Assembly (NCBI GenBank): GCA_032622095.1
Contig: CP136063.1
Coordinates: forward strand, 272,423,426 to 272,487,425
Length of the DNA: 64,000 nt
Direction of reading: 5' to 3'
Origin: Siphonodentalium dalli
Taxonomy: Eukaryota > Mollusca > Scaphopoda > Gadilida > Siphonodentaliidae
This document shows positions 13,421 through 24,510 of the stretch, piece by piece; within the stretch, counting starts at the first letter, position 1; every line of letters starts with the position of its first letter. The position numbers and the translations under genes were made by a program. The notes beneath the pieces were generated by a model that ran no database searches, had not been told where the DNA came from, and saw nothing but the letters and a program-made list of their open reading frames with translations.

Positions 13421-14105
13421 TTTTCATCTGACGTGTGTGTCGGATAATTGATCTGGAGGATTTATGTAAATGTTAGCCCAAACTACATTTCCAAGTAACG
13501 ATGGTTTTGTTGTTTATTTTGAGGAATAATACTGCGTCAGATGAATTCAGCCCAAATATGTTAACAGTTGTCGTGTCAAACATTCGGCAGTAGGTTAGCG
13601 TTATTTAGTATTTGTGGATGTCCTTTAACATGGGGAAAATAGACTACTGCGCTTGAACGAGCATGTGAATTTGTCGTTTTTAATGTACAGCAACTTGATA
13701 ATCAATAACAGAGGCATTCTCTGTCAAATAAGGTCGCTCTATTTACGGTATTAATTGCGGAACTTTCTAAAGTAAACTACGCGTAAACGGATACATACGG
13801 TAAATTATAGAATGTGTCGGAATCGGCCTAATCGCCCCATGGCCAACTCGCCCAGTCGACGTGTGTCAATTCGGTACCTACTATAACATGTACCCGAGTC
13901 CGATTCGGAATAAAAGATGTATACGGGTGTTATATAGCGTTTGGTCCGTTGTTTCTCAATGAATATTATTGAAATTTGGTGTATATGTCCGGGCTGGGAC
14001 ATGGAATACAACAACGTTTGAATTGTTTTTAAATTTACAAATTTGTTGATTTTATTCAATTTTTTTTCGTTCTGAAAACACACTATAAAGTGTATATAAT
14101 ATAAT
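13421..14105. other. Unrecognised sequence
   Basis: I see no coding region or repeat. A 106-codon minus frame (13,805-14,125) runs through AT-rich sequence and has no recognisable domain. Confidence 0.4.
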
Positions 14106-14402
14106 AACGAACACGAGACATACATAATTTATAAACTGTTAACAAAAGATATCAAATTCAATACATGACAAAGATGACTCAGTGGAGTTTATAAAGTGAA
14201 CATAAAAACATTGAGGTAAGAATCTTTTTAAGGAATGCAACTTTATTTAATGATAATAAACACATAAATTAAAATAACAAACATGAGACATACATGATTT
14301 ATAAACTGTTAACAAAAGATATCAAACTCAATACATGACAAAGATGACTCAGTGAAGTTTATAAAGTGAACATAAAAATATTAAGGTAAGAATCTTTTTA
14401 AG
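14106..14402 (+). repeat. 170-bp tandem duplication
   Basis: A block of ~127 bp (14,106-14,232) recurs at 14,276-14,402 with few substitutions. Shared landmarks are GAGACATACAT, TTTATAAACTGTTAACAAAAG, ATGACAAAGATGACTCAGTG and GGTAAGAATCTTTTTAAG. The two copies are separated by 43 bp of AT-rich sequence. Confidence 0.9.
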
Positions 14403-16261
14403 CATTACTAAACCGTTTAGCACAAACCACAGTCCACTTCACTCATCCGATCATCACCAAACTTCATATTTATCTTGATATTGATCTATCAGATGAGAGC
14501 TATCAAATATTTTTTTAATTTCATAGGAAAAAATGGTCGCCAGCGGCCATATTGCATTTACGTTATATTTTATCGCGTCATGTCGATATCTAGTATTACT
14601 TAGAAATTTCACCTTTCCAGATTCATAATTGCTCCATTGACTGTAACAGATGAAAATATTCCCCTCTTCGGATAGAGTGTCACTGAAACTTTATTTTGTC
14701 AGACTGTCTGTATAATCACTGATTATATATGGCAATAATCTGTAATAAGATGTAGCACTATTTTATTTTATATTTACACGCAGTGCTGTTTTTATACATC
14801 AATTCTAATCTCCCTAGATCATCATGTGATCGATCATACATCGCGCGAGGACCTGGTTGAATTAAGGGGGGTTTTATGGATCACTTCTGTCCTCAAGCTA
14901 GATTATACTTATGACATTTAATGGCATGTTTCTAACGTGGAGGGTTAGATATGCTAGTAATATAGTTATTTTCAGTACCTTTATATACCAGTACTGTGTA
15001 TAATAATGCATATAAATTAATCCATGTATACATGTACATGTATATTGATTCAACGGATTCAGTGGTTTTGTCCATCAGTCTATCAAATTTGCGGGGAAAA
15101 CATGGCCACAAGCAGTACACCCTGCTAAATTTCGAATTTGAATCAATTGGCGCACCCTGCAGCCAGCTTTTATTGGAGAACTTTTTCTTATGTGGATATT
15201 TTGGGTCACCGCTAGATGTGAGCCATATTTTGTTCTCAAACTGTCCTTGTTCCAAATTACGTAGACAAAGTTATGAAGCTCGAGTGAGCGACGATGTACG
15301 ACGATGTATTATCATATGTGTATTTAGGACATATTATGTTTATATTACTTACCTTCTTGACACATATTTTGCACTTATGTTTATATACATATATATATAT
15401 ATATATAGTGCTGTATCTGCGTGACACGTTTGCATGTTGTATGTGCTGTACCAATATTGGCACTTATTTTGCACTGTTATTTGTTTATATTGAATTATCT
15501 ACAATCTACAATATACAATCCACGGTGGACGAAGTGTGCCAGAGCACGTATAGTTTTTGAGTCGGTCATGGTCATTATTTGTTTAAATAATCTCTCATTG
15601 GGGATGTTTAACATGATATGTTCTCGTAAAATCGTCCGACAGAGAAATACAGTGTATCAACAAAGTCGAGGTCAAAGCACCGTCCGCTTAGTATGTTGAA
15701 ATATGCCAAATAGTAATTGCCGGAAAGAATCTGGAACCCATTCATTAATGGCAAGCACGTGTCCGTATGTTGTAGCGAAGTCTTTTTCCTGCGAACGATG
15801 GATAAACGGCATCCCCCACTGTGTGGTGTCATCATCCGAGTCTTTAATGTCTTTAATGATAATATGTCATTCGTGACCACATTGTCACATAACACATGAG
15901 CACATATATAGTACATTACATAAACATGATATGTGAATTAAACATATGAACATATAAACAGGAAATACACATAGATAAATGTAGTTTGTATAACACATAC
16001 AAAGCTAAACCTAGAAATCTGAAGAATATAGGAGATAACTATTTGACCCCTGCTGCGCTCTGTGCCAAATCATCAGGTTGACGCATCTGTGAATCGGCGC
16101 CGTTTTCATGAGTGAGATGGATATCTCATTACCCGCGTTGTGATGTCACTATCGAATATTCCGACTAGAGTGCTATATAATTGAGTGTCGGGTGATAAGT
16201 TAATCGCAGTCGATATCCCCCGTAGATTATCAAAAGTTTCTATCTAGGGTATTATATAACA
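14403..16261. other. Unrecognised AT-rich region with TA microsatellite
   Basis: No gene is supported here. A 142-codon plus frame (14,996-15,424) runs through a TA microsatellite (about 15,386-15,408), which supplies its C-terminal Ile-Tyr repeats; a real protein is unlikely. Overlapping frames on both strands at 15,608-15,916 show no recognisable family. TGTCTTTAA is duplicated near 15,848. Confidence 0.4.
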
Positions 16262-16600
16262 TTAATTAAAGCCATATGGTATAGTTCGCGCTTTAAAATG
16301 CATGTAATAATATTCGCTTTTGAATGTTTTGCCGGTATCGATAAAGGTTGATACAAACTCGAAATACTGTTCTACGGGCATTTTATGCCACAGAAAGGCG
16401 CACTGGAGTAACAAAAAATCAACTTTGAACACGGTGTTTGGGTCCCAATACAAACAACATCCATATTCACGTTTATTTTACTCATATGCAAAACGTTGAA
16501 AACAGAGGTAAAACTGCTGTGACCATGCCAAGTATTTTTTAGAGAATATGAATCTGATATATAAACATTTCGTGTATTTGTCAACCTATTTTATACTCCT
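16262..16600 (+). mobile_element. Dispersed F element, forward copy 3
   Basis: Degenerate copy with AAAGCCATATGG, GCCGGTATCGATAAAGG, TACGGGCATTTTATGCC, GCACTGGAGTAA, ACACGGTGTTTGGGTCCCAA, AAACTGCTGTGACCATGCC and TTCGTGTATTTGTCAACC. The AGAGCGTT/TTAGTCTATTCC core is missing. Confidence 0.7.
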
Positions 16601-16604
16601 TCTT

Positions 16605-17310
16605 GTCAACAGTTAATCACATCTCTGCCATCACATCACAACATCAACGACTTCTTTGATAACTCAATAAAGACAACTATTTAACGATAATACTCGCAGC
16701 AAACTCCCCAGAAATAGCAACAGACGTGATCCCCCACGCAACAAGCTTAGAACATACAGAACGTTCAAATCAATCACTTCTTTGGATCTTGACATCAATT
16801 CCACCCCCAAACAACGAGAATCCCTCACGAAATTCAGAATTAGTTGTCACACACTGGGCATTGAGCGCGGACGCTATTTCGATTTCGATGAAGCGGACCG
16901 CATATGTGAAACCTGCAACCAAATTGATACTGAGGAGCACTTTCTCCTCCATTGTACCTCACTGTCCGACGAGCGAGCCATATTTCACGAGAAACTAATA
17001 CCTGATCTCCCAACAACCCCTAACGAGAGGTTATTCAATAAAATATTAACAAGCACAGACCCAACAACTCTACAGGCACTGGCATATTTCGTCCACTGTG
17101 GACTGAAAAAGAAAGGTGTTTGGCGATCAAGTGACGCCACTGGTTAATCGAGTACAACAAAAAAGGAACACTGCCCTATCAGTCAAATGTACATTAACAT
17201 AGAATAACATTATTATGTATTTGTTGCTACTTGTCCTGTTTTTCTATGTTAATGTACATTTGACCATACATGGTGTAACGAACTAGTAAACTTGATTGAT
17301 TGAGTGATCT
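16605..17310 (+). pseudogene. LINE (non-LTR retrotransposon) 3' end with C-terminal zinc knuckle
   Basis: This is the 3' fragment of a non-LTR retrotransposon. From about 16,671 to the stop at 17,145-17,147 one frame is open. It includes KLRTYRTFKSIT, then LTKFRISCHTLGIERGRY (about 16,827-16,880), then the zinc knuckle ICETCNQIDTEEHFLLHC with spacing C-x2-C-x7-H-x4-C. This is the usual C-terminal module downstream of the reverse transcriptase in several LINE clades; I cannot fix the clade. No RT domain is present, so the copy is 5'-truncated, as is normal for LINEs. The 3' UTR holds a perfect 23-bp inverted repeat (see the hairpin entry), and the copy ends in a TTGATTGATTGAG-type short repeat near 17,293-17,305, a common LINE tail. 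It belongs to a different family from the LINE at 24.5-30.3 kb. The first upstream in-frame stop is at 16,668. Confidence 0.85.
17182..17264 (+). other. Perfect 23-bp stem hairpin in LINE 3' UTR
   Basis: Positions 17,182-17,204 are the exact reverse complement of 17,242-17,264. The 37-bp loop between them is T-rich. It lies 35 bp after the LINE stop codon and about 30 bp before the tail. LINE 3' UTR hairpins can be recognition structures for their own reverse transcriptase in some families; that role here is inference. Confidence 0.95.
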
Positions 17311-18707
17311 AAATTGCGTAAACAACACTTGGAAGCTCGGGCGATCCATGTCCGTTTATACATGTATATATATTCACCAGCGAATATGGAACAATTAATA
17401 TTGTATATCGTTGGAAGTGTTTCGTCTCCCATTTGTATACAACGTCACATGGGCAAATCTTGTAATCTGATGGTATATCGGGTTTATAGCAGACAATTTC
17501 AATTGAATTTTAATGGTCAATGACTGAGCACTGGCACTAATGTGGTAAACGAGGCTTTGGTGCGTTGATCTATTAAAAGGCTCAATTAAAGACATATTAT
17601 GTACTTGTTCGGGTGTGTGAAATTGATAAGTTAGTATGCAGGCGCTATGCCAACTAAAGGAATATTACATTCTACTAACATCGCCAAAAAGTTGAACCAA
17701 ATTGGCCGTATCACTCCATAGAAAACATCGTCATAACTGCGCTCTATTGTAAATATTTACTACTCGATTCGGGACGAATCTATAGGCGATAAACTAACGA
17801 AAACAATTTCGCCATCGAGAGTCACTGCATTTAATTAATATATAAGAATGACGGTGTGTGCTGTGACGTTTGCTACACTATTTGTAAAAACAATACTACA
17901 TTGAACAGATTATTCTCCATTCCTATGTTATCACCATACCGGAGTGTTTTACATCACTTTAATACAAATAGTAAACTGTGTGCATATGACTTGCTTGAAA
18001 CGATGAACATTTGGATGTTTTTTGTGTGTATTTCTTGACCACCATATGATGCATTCTTCCTAAATGTTATATGTACCAAAATGTTATATGTACCAAGCCT
18101 CTACCAATTACTGGTCAATTGTTTTGAACATTAGTACATATATTTACCACTATTGTAACTTATACACATGCAAATGAGAGCTTTGTTGGATTTTGTTCAG
18201 TAAAGCTATCCTCATTGTTCAACTTAGATATAATGATCGGCAACATTAATGTACTGAATTGTGTCTAAGTTTGGACTTCTTCGTTTCCAATTGATCTTTA
18301 AAACTTGACACAATATGCTTGCTATATGCCATTGACGGGAGCCTGTCCGCATACGAATATGAACTCGGTCTGCATGGTGTAATTTGTTTTCGTATAGTGT
18401 TATGGCTATCCTTAAATCCACATATCGATTTATATATATACGGTCCGCATTAGGACACATGCGCTTGTACTCACGCTGGTATAGTGGTAAAGTTCTTGTT
18501 ATTGCATCAGACCAAATCCCACAAAATACAATTTTAATACATGTAGTCCACCTTTAAATTTGCATCGATGCGAGTACAGGGGGAATTTGTCATAAGATGG
18601 GTCGAGTCTGGCTGTGTTTTTGTTTGCATATTCAATCTTCCCATTGTGCGCGAGTCAAGAAGAGTAATGACTCTCGATGTACAGGTTTGGCAGAACTGGG
18701 TTTCGAG
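17311..18707. other. Unrecognised sequence with a 17-bp direct duplication
   Basis: No gene is supported. The start (17,322-17,360) resembles a piece of the C/F repeat family (CTTGGAAGCTCG, ATCCATGTCCGTTTA). AATGTTATATGTACCAA is repeated twice near 18,063-18,097. A tRNA A-box-like string near 18,478 has no matching B box. Confidence 0.45.
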
Positions 18708-19060
18708 TTAAAGTCACATGGCCGTTTGTCCCGCACATTAACCTCATGATGCTTGCATTTTAATTTTTCCTGGTATCGAATATAGGTCAATAAACTACTC
18801 GAAATATTATTCTGCGGGCTGTTCCTGATGCCGTAAACATAAAGAGTGTCTGTTTAACCTATATATGTGGAAACACTTGAACCAGCTCGAGATATATAGC
18901 TGTGGCCATGGAAATTATTTTCAATAAAAATATGAAGCCGGGATATCAGTATTTTGTGTATTTGTCAACCTGTCTTATATATACATACTCCCAAATTATG
19001 TAGACAAAAGTTGGAAGCTGGAATGATCCATGTCCGTTTAAGGCATGCCATCTACGAGTG
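18708..19060 (+). mobile_element. Dispersed F element, forward copy 4
   Basis: This copy keeps AAAGTCACATGGCCGTTTG, CCTGGTATCGAATATAGGTC, TCTGCGGGCTGTTCCTGATG, CATAAAGAGTGTC, GCTGTGGCCATGG and AAATATGAAGCCGGGATATC. It is followed by GTTGGAAGCTGGAATGATCC and ATGTCCGTTTAAGGCATG, which match the C-module end next to other F copies. F is therefore part of a longer repeat. Confidence 0.72.
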
Positions 19061-19359
19061 TGCAAATTGTGAAATAACGCCCAAACAGACTCTAGAAGTC
19101 ATAACTCCTGAAATAAAATTTGGACCGGACTGATTTACGATATCATATGCAATATAGACATATAGTCATAAGTAGAAGCCACACATGGCCATAATTGGTT
19201 AGCATCGAAGTTATGAACTGTTGTGCCTATATGTCGCGAAATAGACATGCGGGAAATAATTCAGGAGGTATACCTCCAAATACAATTAGGATAAAATTAG
19301 TGTTCGACGACATTCAAGATATTCGTGAGTATAATACATGAATATATTATAAACCAATA
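19061..19359. other. Unrecognised sequence
   Basis: No gene or recognised repeat. A small GGAGGTATACCTCC palindrome is at about 19,264-19,277. Confidence 0.4.
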
Positions 19360-19790
19360 CTTTCGAATTTGTCCGAGTATCGCAGTATGTCGATAAATAC
19401 TTGCACCATACATTTATATATACGGGGAATATATGCCCCTGAAAGCTGTAATGAAGTCACAAAAATACAACTACATGTCAAGACGGTCTTTGGGTCCCAA
19501 ATAGACAACATAAATGACAGTGCACGACACGGAACAAAAAATAACGTTCTGTGTTAGCCTATTCCATGCAGATATGCATGGTATAAATAAAGATGTTGGT
19601 TTTCACTTCTGGGCGAAAAAAATGAAAAATGGATGTCACATTGGCAAGTATTTTGTTTCAGAGCGTATATGAAGCCGGTATATCAACATTTCGTGTTTTA
19701 TCAATTTATCATATATATATATATACCTCATTTCAAACTTTGTGGGCAATATTTGGAAGCTTGAATGAGCTATGTCCGTTTGAGGTAACT
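19360..19790 (+). mobile_element. Dispersed F element, forward copy 5
   Basis: This copy keeps GTCCGAGTATCG, GGTCTTTGGGTCCCAAAT, CACGACACGGAACA, AACGTTCTGTGTTAGCCTATTCC and ATAAATAAAGATGTTGG. CATATGAAGCC-like and ATGAGCTATGTCCGTTTGAGG landmarks follow. The interval between the two box positions is enlarged by a small GCATATCTGCATG-type inverted insertion. Confidence 0.72.
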
Positions 19791-20069
19791 CCGTCACACC
19801 AAGTGTTATCAATGCATTTGGGACAGTGATGTCAAACTGTGCAGCTTGGCAATCCGCATTACATAATTATATAGTTAATTTGGGATATGAGAAAACACTC
19901 TCTACACATAGATTAGCTGCATGCATGATAACAACTTGAAATTTCACCAGCGCCTGTGTACCCGAGTATTATGAAACCCACTTATTAGTAAGAATGTCCG
20001 GAATCGGGCGATTAGTTGTAACTATACATACTTTATTAAATCGTCAAAAGGGTAAATTGGCGAGCACGA

Positions 20070-20430
20070 ATTAATGTTATGCTGGCTTCATATGCTCAGA
20101 AAAAAATCATGTTCATTATCACCGCCATTTGGCAGTCGTTTTCAACTTATCGCACAAAAGTGAAACAAAACGCTCTTTATTATTACCAATCAGGAATAGA
20201 CTAACACGGAACGCTCTTTTCTGTTCCATGCCGTGCATATGGCTGTTGTTTTGGAACCAAATGCCGTGTTAAAATTGTGTTTTGTTTACTTCAATGCGAC
20301 ATGCAGGCACAGGCAATGCCTACAGAAATGTAGTTCAAGCATTTATAGACCTATTTCGATACCGGGAAAACTTAAAAAGGGAAACATGTATTTTGAGGTG
20401 CAAACCGCCATATGGCTTTAGTTTAAAACA
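20070..20430 (-). mobile_element. F element, inverted copy with intact 41-bp core
   Basis: This is the best copy of F. On the minus strand the order is GCCATATGGCGGTTTGCACC, GGTATCGAAATAGG, a GGCATTGCCTGTGCC hairpin, AACACGGCATTTGGTTCC, then AAAGAGCGTT-CCGTGTTAGTCTATTCCTGATTGGTAATAAT-AAAGAGCGTT, and finally CATATGAAGCC. The two AAAGAGCGTT boxes (plus-strand positions 20,210-20,219 and 20,169-20,178) are 41 bp apart. The interval corresponds to the 42-bp minisatellite monomer. Confidence 0.85.
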
Positions 20431-21526
20431 AAAATTGGAATTAAATTTTTTTCTGGATTGAGCTATGCTCCAGATAACGTTTTTTTTATTCTGGTAAATA
20501 ACTATATTCCAATGCTCTGACCAACTTAGAGCACCACATCCAATGGGTTAACTGGAAAATCCAGTTGGGCGTGTGTTGACCAAGAAACACAACCCGTGCG
20601 CTGTACGACATTGAACACTCTTGACAATGGATGTGCTTTACAAATAAAACGGGAAACTATTGTTACAAGAGATGGAGCTAGATCTCTCCATATCGAGAAA
20701 AGAATCTAACTCTCCCAACAGATATAGGCGCTGTCTTGCTAGATCGAGAAAAGAATCCCAACTCTATCAACAGATGTGGTAACGTGAGCCAATATATAAT
20801 CTCGTTGCTGATAAGATTGCATAATTCAACGATTCGACCACATGCTTAAGTGTGCCCCATCCGACATTGTTGACTGGCACTCCAATAAACACTTATGGTA
20901 TACAGTGTTTGTAGTTTAGTTGTACATTAATGAATATTTAAGAGCATGATTAGTGAAAATTTAATTAGTGACCCATTTGAGATAGTCATGTTGGCTGAAA
21001 TAAGTTAAAATGTGCAGCTTGGCAATCCACATTACATATTTATATAGTTCATTTGGGATATGAGAAAGACACTCTCTACACATAGATTAGCTGCATGCAC
21101 GATAACAGTTATTGTTTTCTAACCGAAAATAACACAGATTATAACATACCATTATATATTCTAGGCTGAAAAAATCAAAGCGTGTTAAACTTCTTTCGAA
21201 AGTCCACATCTGGCCATGCACGACAACCTCTCACTAATGAGTCCATATGCCCAATCTAATTATTTTCTGGTCAATGTAGGACATACCCATGACGGTTGTA
21301 TAGTGTCAACTCGGACAAGGCAACTGTATTGTAATTAGAACTCGGAAATGTAACATGGGACCAATACTTTTAACACATAATACTGCCTTTTTGTGAAATT
21401 TCACCAGCGCCTGTGTACCCGAGTATTATGAAACCCACTTATTAGTAAGAACGTCCGGAATCGGGGGATTAGTTGTAACTATACATATTTATTAAATCGT
21501 CAAAAGGGTAAATTGGCGAGCACGAA

Positions 21527-21885
21527 TTAATGTTATGCTGGCTTCATATGCTCAGAAAAAAATCATGTTTATTATCACCGCCATTTCGCAGTCGTTTTCA
21601 ACTTATCGCACAAAAGTGAAACAAAACGCTGTTTATTATTACCAATCAGGAATAGACTAACACGGAACGCTCTTTTCTGTTCCATGCCGTGCATATGGCT
21701 GTTGTTTGGGAACCAAATGCCGTGTAAAAAATGTGTTTTGTTTACTTCAGTGCGACATGCAGGCACAGGCAATGCCTACAGAAATGTAGTTCAAGCATTT
21801 ATATACCTATTTCGATACCGGGAAAACTTAAAAAGGGAAACATGTATTTTGAGGTGCAAACCGCCATATGGCTTTAGATTTTTTT
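21527..21885 (-). mobile_element. F element, inverted copy (tandem unit 2)
   Basis: Same element as at 20,070-20,430. One of the two boxes carries AACGCTGTTT, so the internal direct repeat is broken in this unit and in the next one. Confidence 0.85.
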
Positions 21886-22983
21886 TTTAAATTGGAATTA
21901 ATTTTTTTTTCTGGATTGAGCTATGCTCCAGATAACGTTTGTTTTATTCTGGTAAATAACTATATTCCAATGCTCTGACCAACTTAGAGCACCACATCCA
22001 ATGGGTTAACTGGAAAATCCAGTTGGGCGTGTGTTGACCAAGAAACACAACCCGTGCGCTGTACGACATTGAACACTCTTGACAATGGATGTGCTTTACA
22101 AATAAAACGGGAAACTATTGTTACAAGAGATGGAGCTAGATCTCTCCATATCGAGAACAGAATCTAACTCTCCCAACAGATATAGGCGCTGTCTTGCTAG
22201 ATCGAGAAAAGAATCCCAACTCTATCAACAGATGTGGTAACGTGAGCCAATATATAATCTCGTTGCTGATAAGATTGCATAATTCAACGATTCGACCACA
22301 TGCTTAAGTTGCCCCATCCGACATTGTTGACTGGCACTCCAATAAACACTTATGGTATACAGTGTTTGTAGTTTAGTTGTACATTAATGAATATTTAAGA
22401 GCATGATTAGTGAAAATTTAATTAGTGACCCATTTGAGATAGTCATGTTGGCTGAAATAAGTTAAAATGTGCAGCTTGGCAATCCACATTACATATTTAT
22501 ATAGTTCATTTGGGATATGAGAAAGACACTCTCTACACATAGATTAGCTGCATGCACGATAACAGTTATTGTTTTCTAACCGAAAATAACACAGATTATA
22601 ACATACCGTTATATATTCTAGGCTGAAAAAATCAAAGCGTGTTAAACTTCTTTCGAAAGTCCACATCTGGCCATGCACGACAACCTCTCACTAATGAGTC
22701 CATATGCCCAATCTAATTATTTTCTGGTCAATGTAGGACATACCCATGACGGTTGTATAGTGTCAACTCGGACAAGGCAACTGTATTGTAATTAGAACTC
22801 GGAAATGTAACATGGGACCAATACTTTTAACACATAATACTGCCTTTTTGTGAAATTTCACCAGCGCCTGTGTACCCGAGTATTATGAAACCCACTTATT
22901 AGTAAGAACGTCCGGAATCGGGGGATTAGTTGTAACTATACATATTTATTAAATCGTCAAAAGTGTAAATTGGCGAGCACGAA

Positions 22984-23340
22984 TTAATGTTATGCTGGCT
23001 TCATATGCTCAGAAAAAAATCATGTTTATTATCACCGCCATTTCGCAGTCGTTTTCAACTTATCGCACAAAAGTGAAACAAAACGCTGTTTATTATTACC
23101 AATCAGGAATAGACTAACACGGAACGCTCTTTTCTGTTCCATGCCGTGCATATGGCTGTTGTTTGGGAACCAAATGCCGTGTAAAAAATGTGTTTTGTTT
23201 ACTTCAGTGCGACATGCAGGCACAGGCAATGCCTACAGAAATGTAGTTCAAGCATTTATATACCTATTTCGATACCGGGAAAACTTAAAAAGGGAAACAT
23301 GTATTTTGAGGTGCAAACCGCCATATGGCTTTAGATTTTT
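22984..23340 (-). mobile_element. F element, inverted copy (tandem unit 3)
   Basis: Nearly identical to the copy 1,457 bp upstream. The left breakpoint of the 11.9-kb duplication (23,245) falls inside this copy, so only its last ~100 bp recur at 35,167. Confidence 0.85.
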
Positions 23341-23731
23341 TTTTAAATTGGAATTAATTTTTTTTCTGGATTGAGCTATGCTCCAGATAACGATTTTTTT
23401 TATTCTGGTAAATAACTATATTCCAATGTTCTGACCAACTTAGGGCACCACTTCCAATGGGTTAACTGGAAAATCCAGTTGGGCGTGTGTTGACCAAGAA
23501 ACACAACCCGTGCGCTGTACGACATTGAACACCCTTGGCAATGGATGTTCTTTACAAATAAAGCGGGATACTATTGTTACAAGAGATGGAGCTAGATCTC
23601 GCCAGATCGAGAAAAGAATATAACTCTCCCAACAGATATAGGCGCTGTCTTGCTAGATCGAGAAAAGAATCCCAACTCTATCAACAGATGTGGTAACGTG
23701 AGCCAATATATAATCTCGTTGCTGATAAGAT

Positions 23732-24510
23732 GAATTCGGTCAGTGCTTATTAAATTGTGGTACTGTGAAATTCCGATCCTCACTGGTGGGAACAGTGATA
23801 ATCAACAGCTATTTGACTGAGTGTCCACTGGTTCTATCAAATTATGAAAGTATATTTCAAACGAAACAAGCAACGCGCCACCATCTACGTGACACAGATC
23901 ACAGCGGTAGAAAATTAATTAAAATGTTTTATTTCTCATTAAATGGAACCAGGTCGTAAAACAGTCGTGTTCGTGTGATTTTCGAAATAAATTGAAAATG
24001 ATACAGACCTAATAGGGTCAACGTGACATGTCTCGTGATATACATCCCCATGTCGTACTTTTACTCAGCTGAAAATATTGCGCTTCAAATCTTCACGAAT
24101 TTCGTGATATTTGGCTATGTTTCCCACACTTTTGAGTGACACATTTTAGAATTACAACAAAATTATGCACAATGCGTATAGAATACTACATGATTTCAAG
24201 ATTATGTAATGTGTTCTAATTACATATGTGATACACGATCAAATCAATATATATATATAGATATATACTAAATAATAAATACTACAGATGTCAAGTATCC
24301 GGAAAGTTTACGGTTGAGTGTATGTTGATATGTTGGCTAGTTTGCATTGCAAACATAACATGCACTATGGCCGTTTAATTAGCTGGCATTTTCCGGCTAC
24401 CGACTAGCTACCGAATAGCTACGGACTAGCTACGGACTAGCTCTTGCGCGTTTGTGGCAGTCTGCCATCAATCATAACAAGAAAACCAATGTCAGAAATG
24501 GTAACCCCCT
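23732..24510. repeat. Module B of the 1.74-kb repeat, copy 1
   Basis: Landmarks are TCAGTGCTTATTAAATTGTG, GTAAAACAGTCGTGTTCGTG, TCGAAATAAATTGAAAATGA, CACTTTTGAGTGACACATT, GGCAGTCTGCCATCAATC and CAGAAATGGTAACCCC. The module also recurs around 34,880, 46,800, 50,250 and 60,660. Here it holds a four-fold 11-bp repeat (CTACGGACTAG, 24,398-24,442) that is single in other copies. It ends where the LINE tail begins. Confidence 0.8.

Larger units (their letters stand above)
19838..23731. repeat. 1,457-bp tandem repeat, about 2.6 units
   Basis: Units start at GAAATTTCACCAGCGCC at 19,938, 21,395 and 22,852, exactly 1,457 bp apart. The third unit diverges after about 23,731. A partial unit tail (19,838-19,937) lacks ~290 bp present at 21,107-21,394. 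Each unit contains an inverted F copy, an AACTGGAAAATCCAGTT stem, and a duplicated ~65-bp AGATCGAGAAAAGAATC block. Units 2 and 3 are closer to each other than to unit 1. Confidence 0.92.

Noticed and set aside
14996-15424. 142-codon frame as a protein-coding gene
   Set aside because: It ends in a TA microsatellite, overlaps equally long antisense frames and has no recognisable domain.
18465-18540. tRNA gene (TGGTATAGTGGTAAAG)
   Set aside because: No B box, anticodon arm or acceptor pairing can be found in the following ~80 bases.
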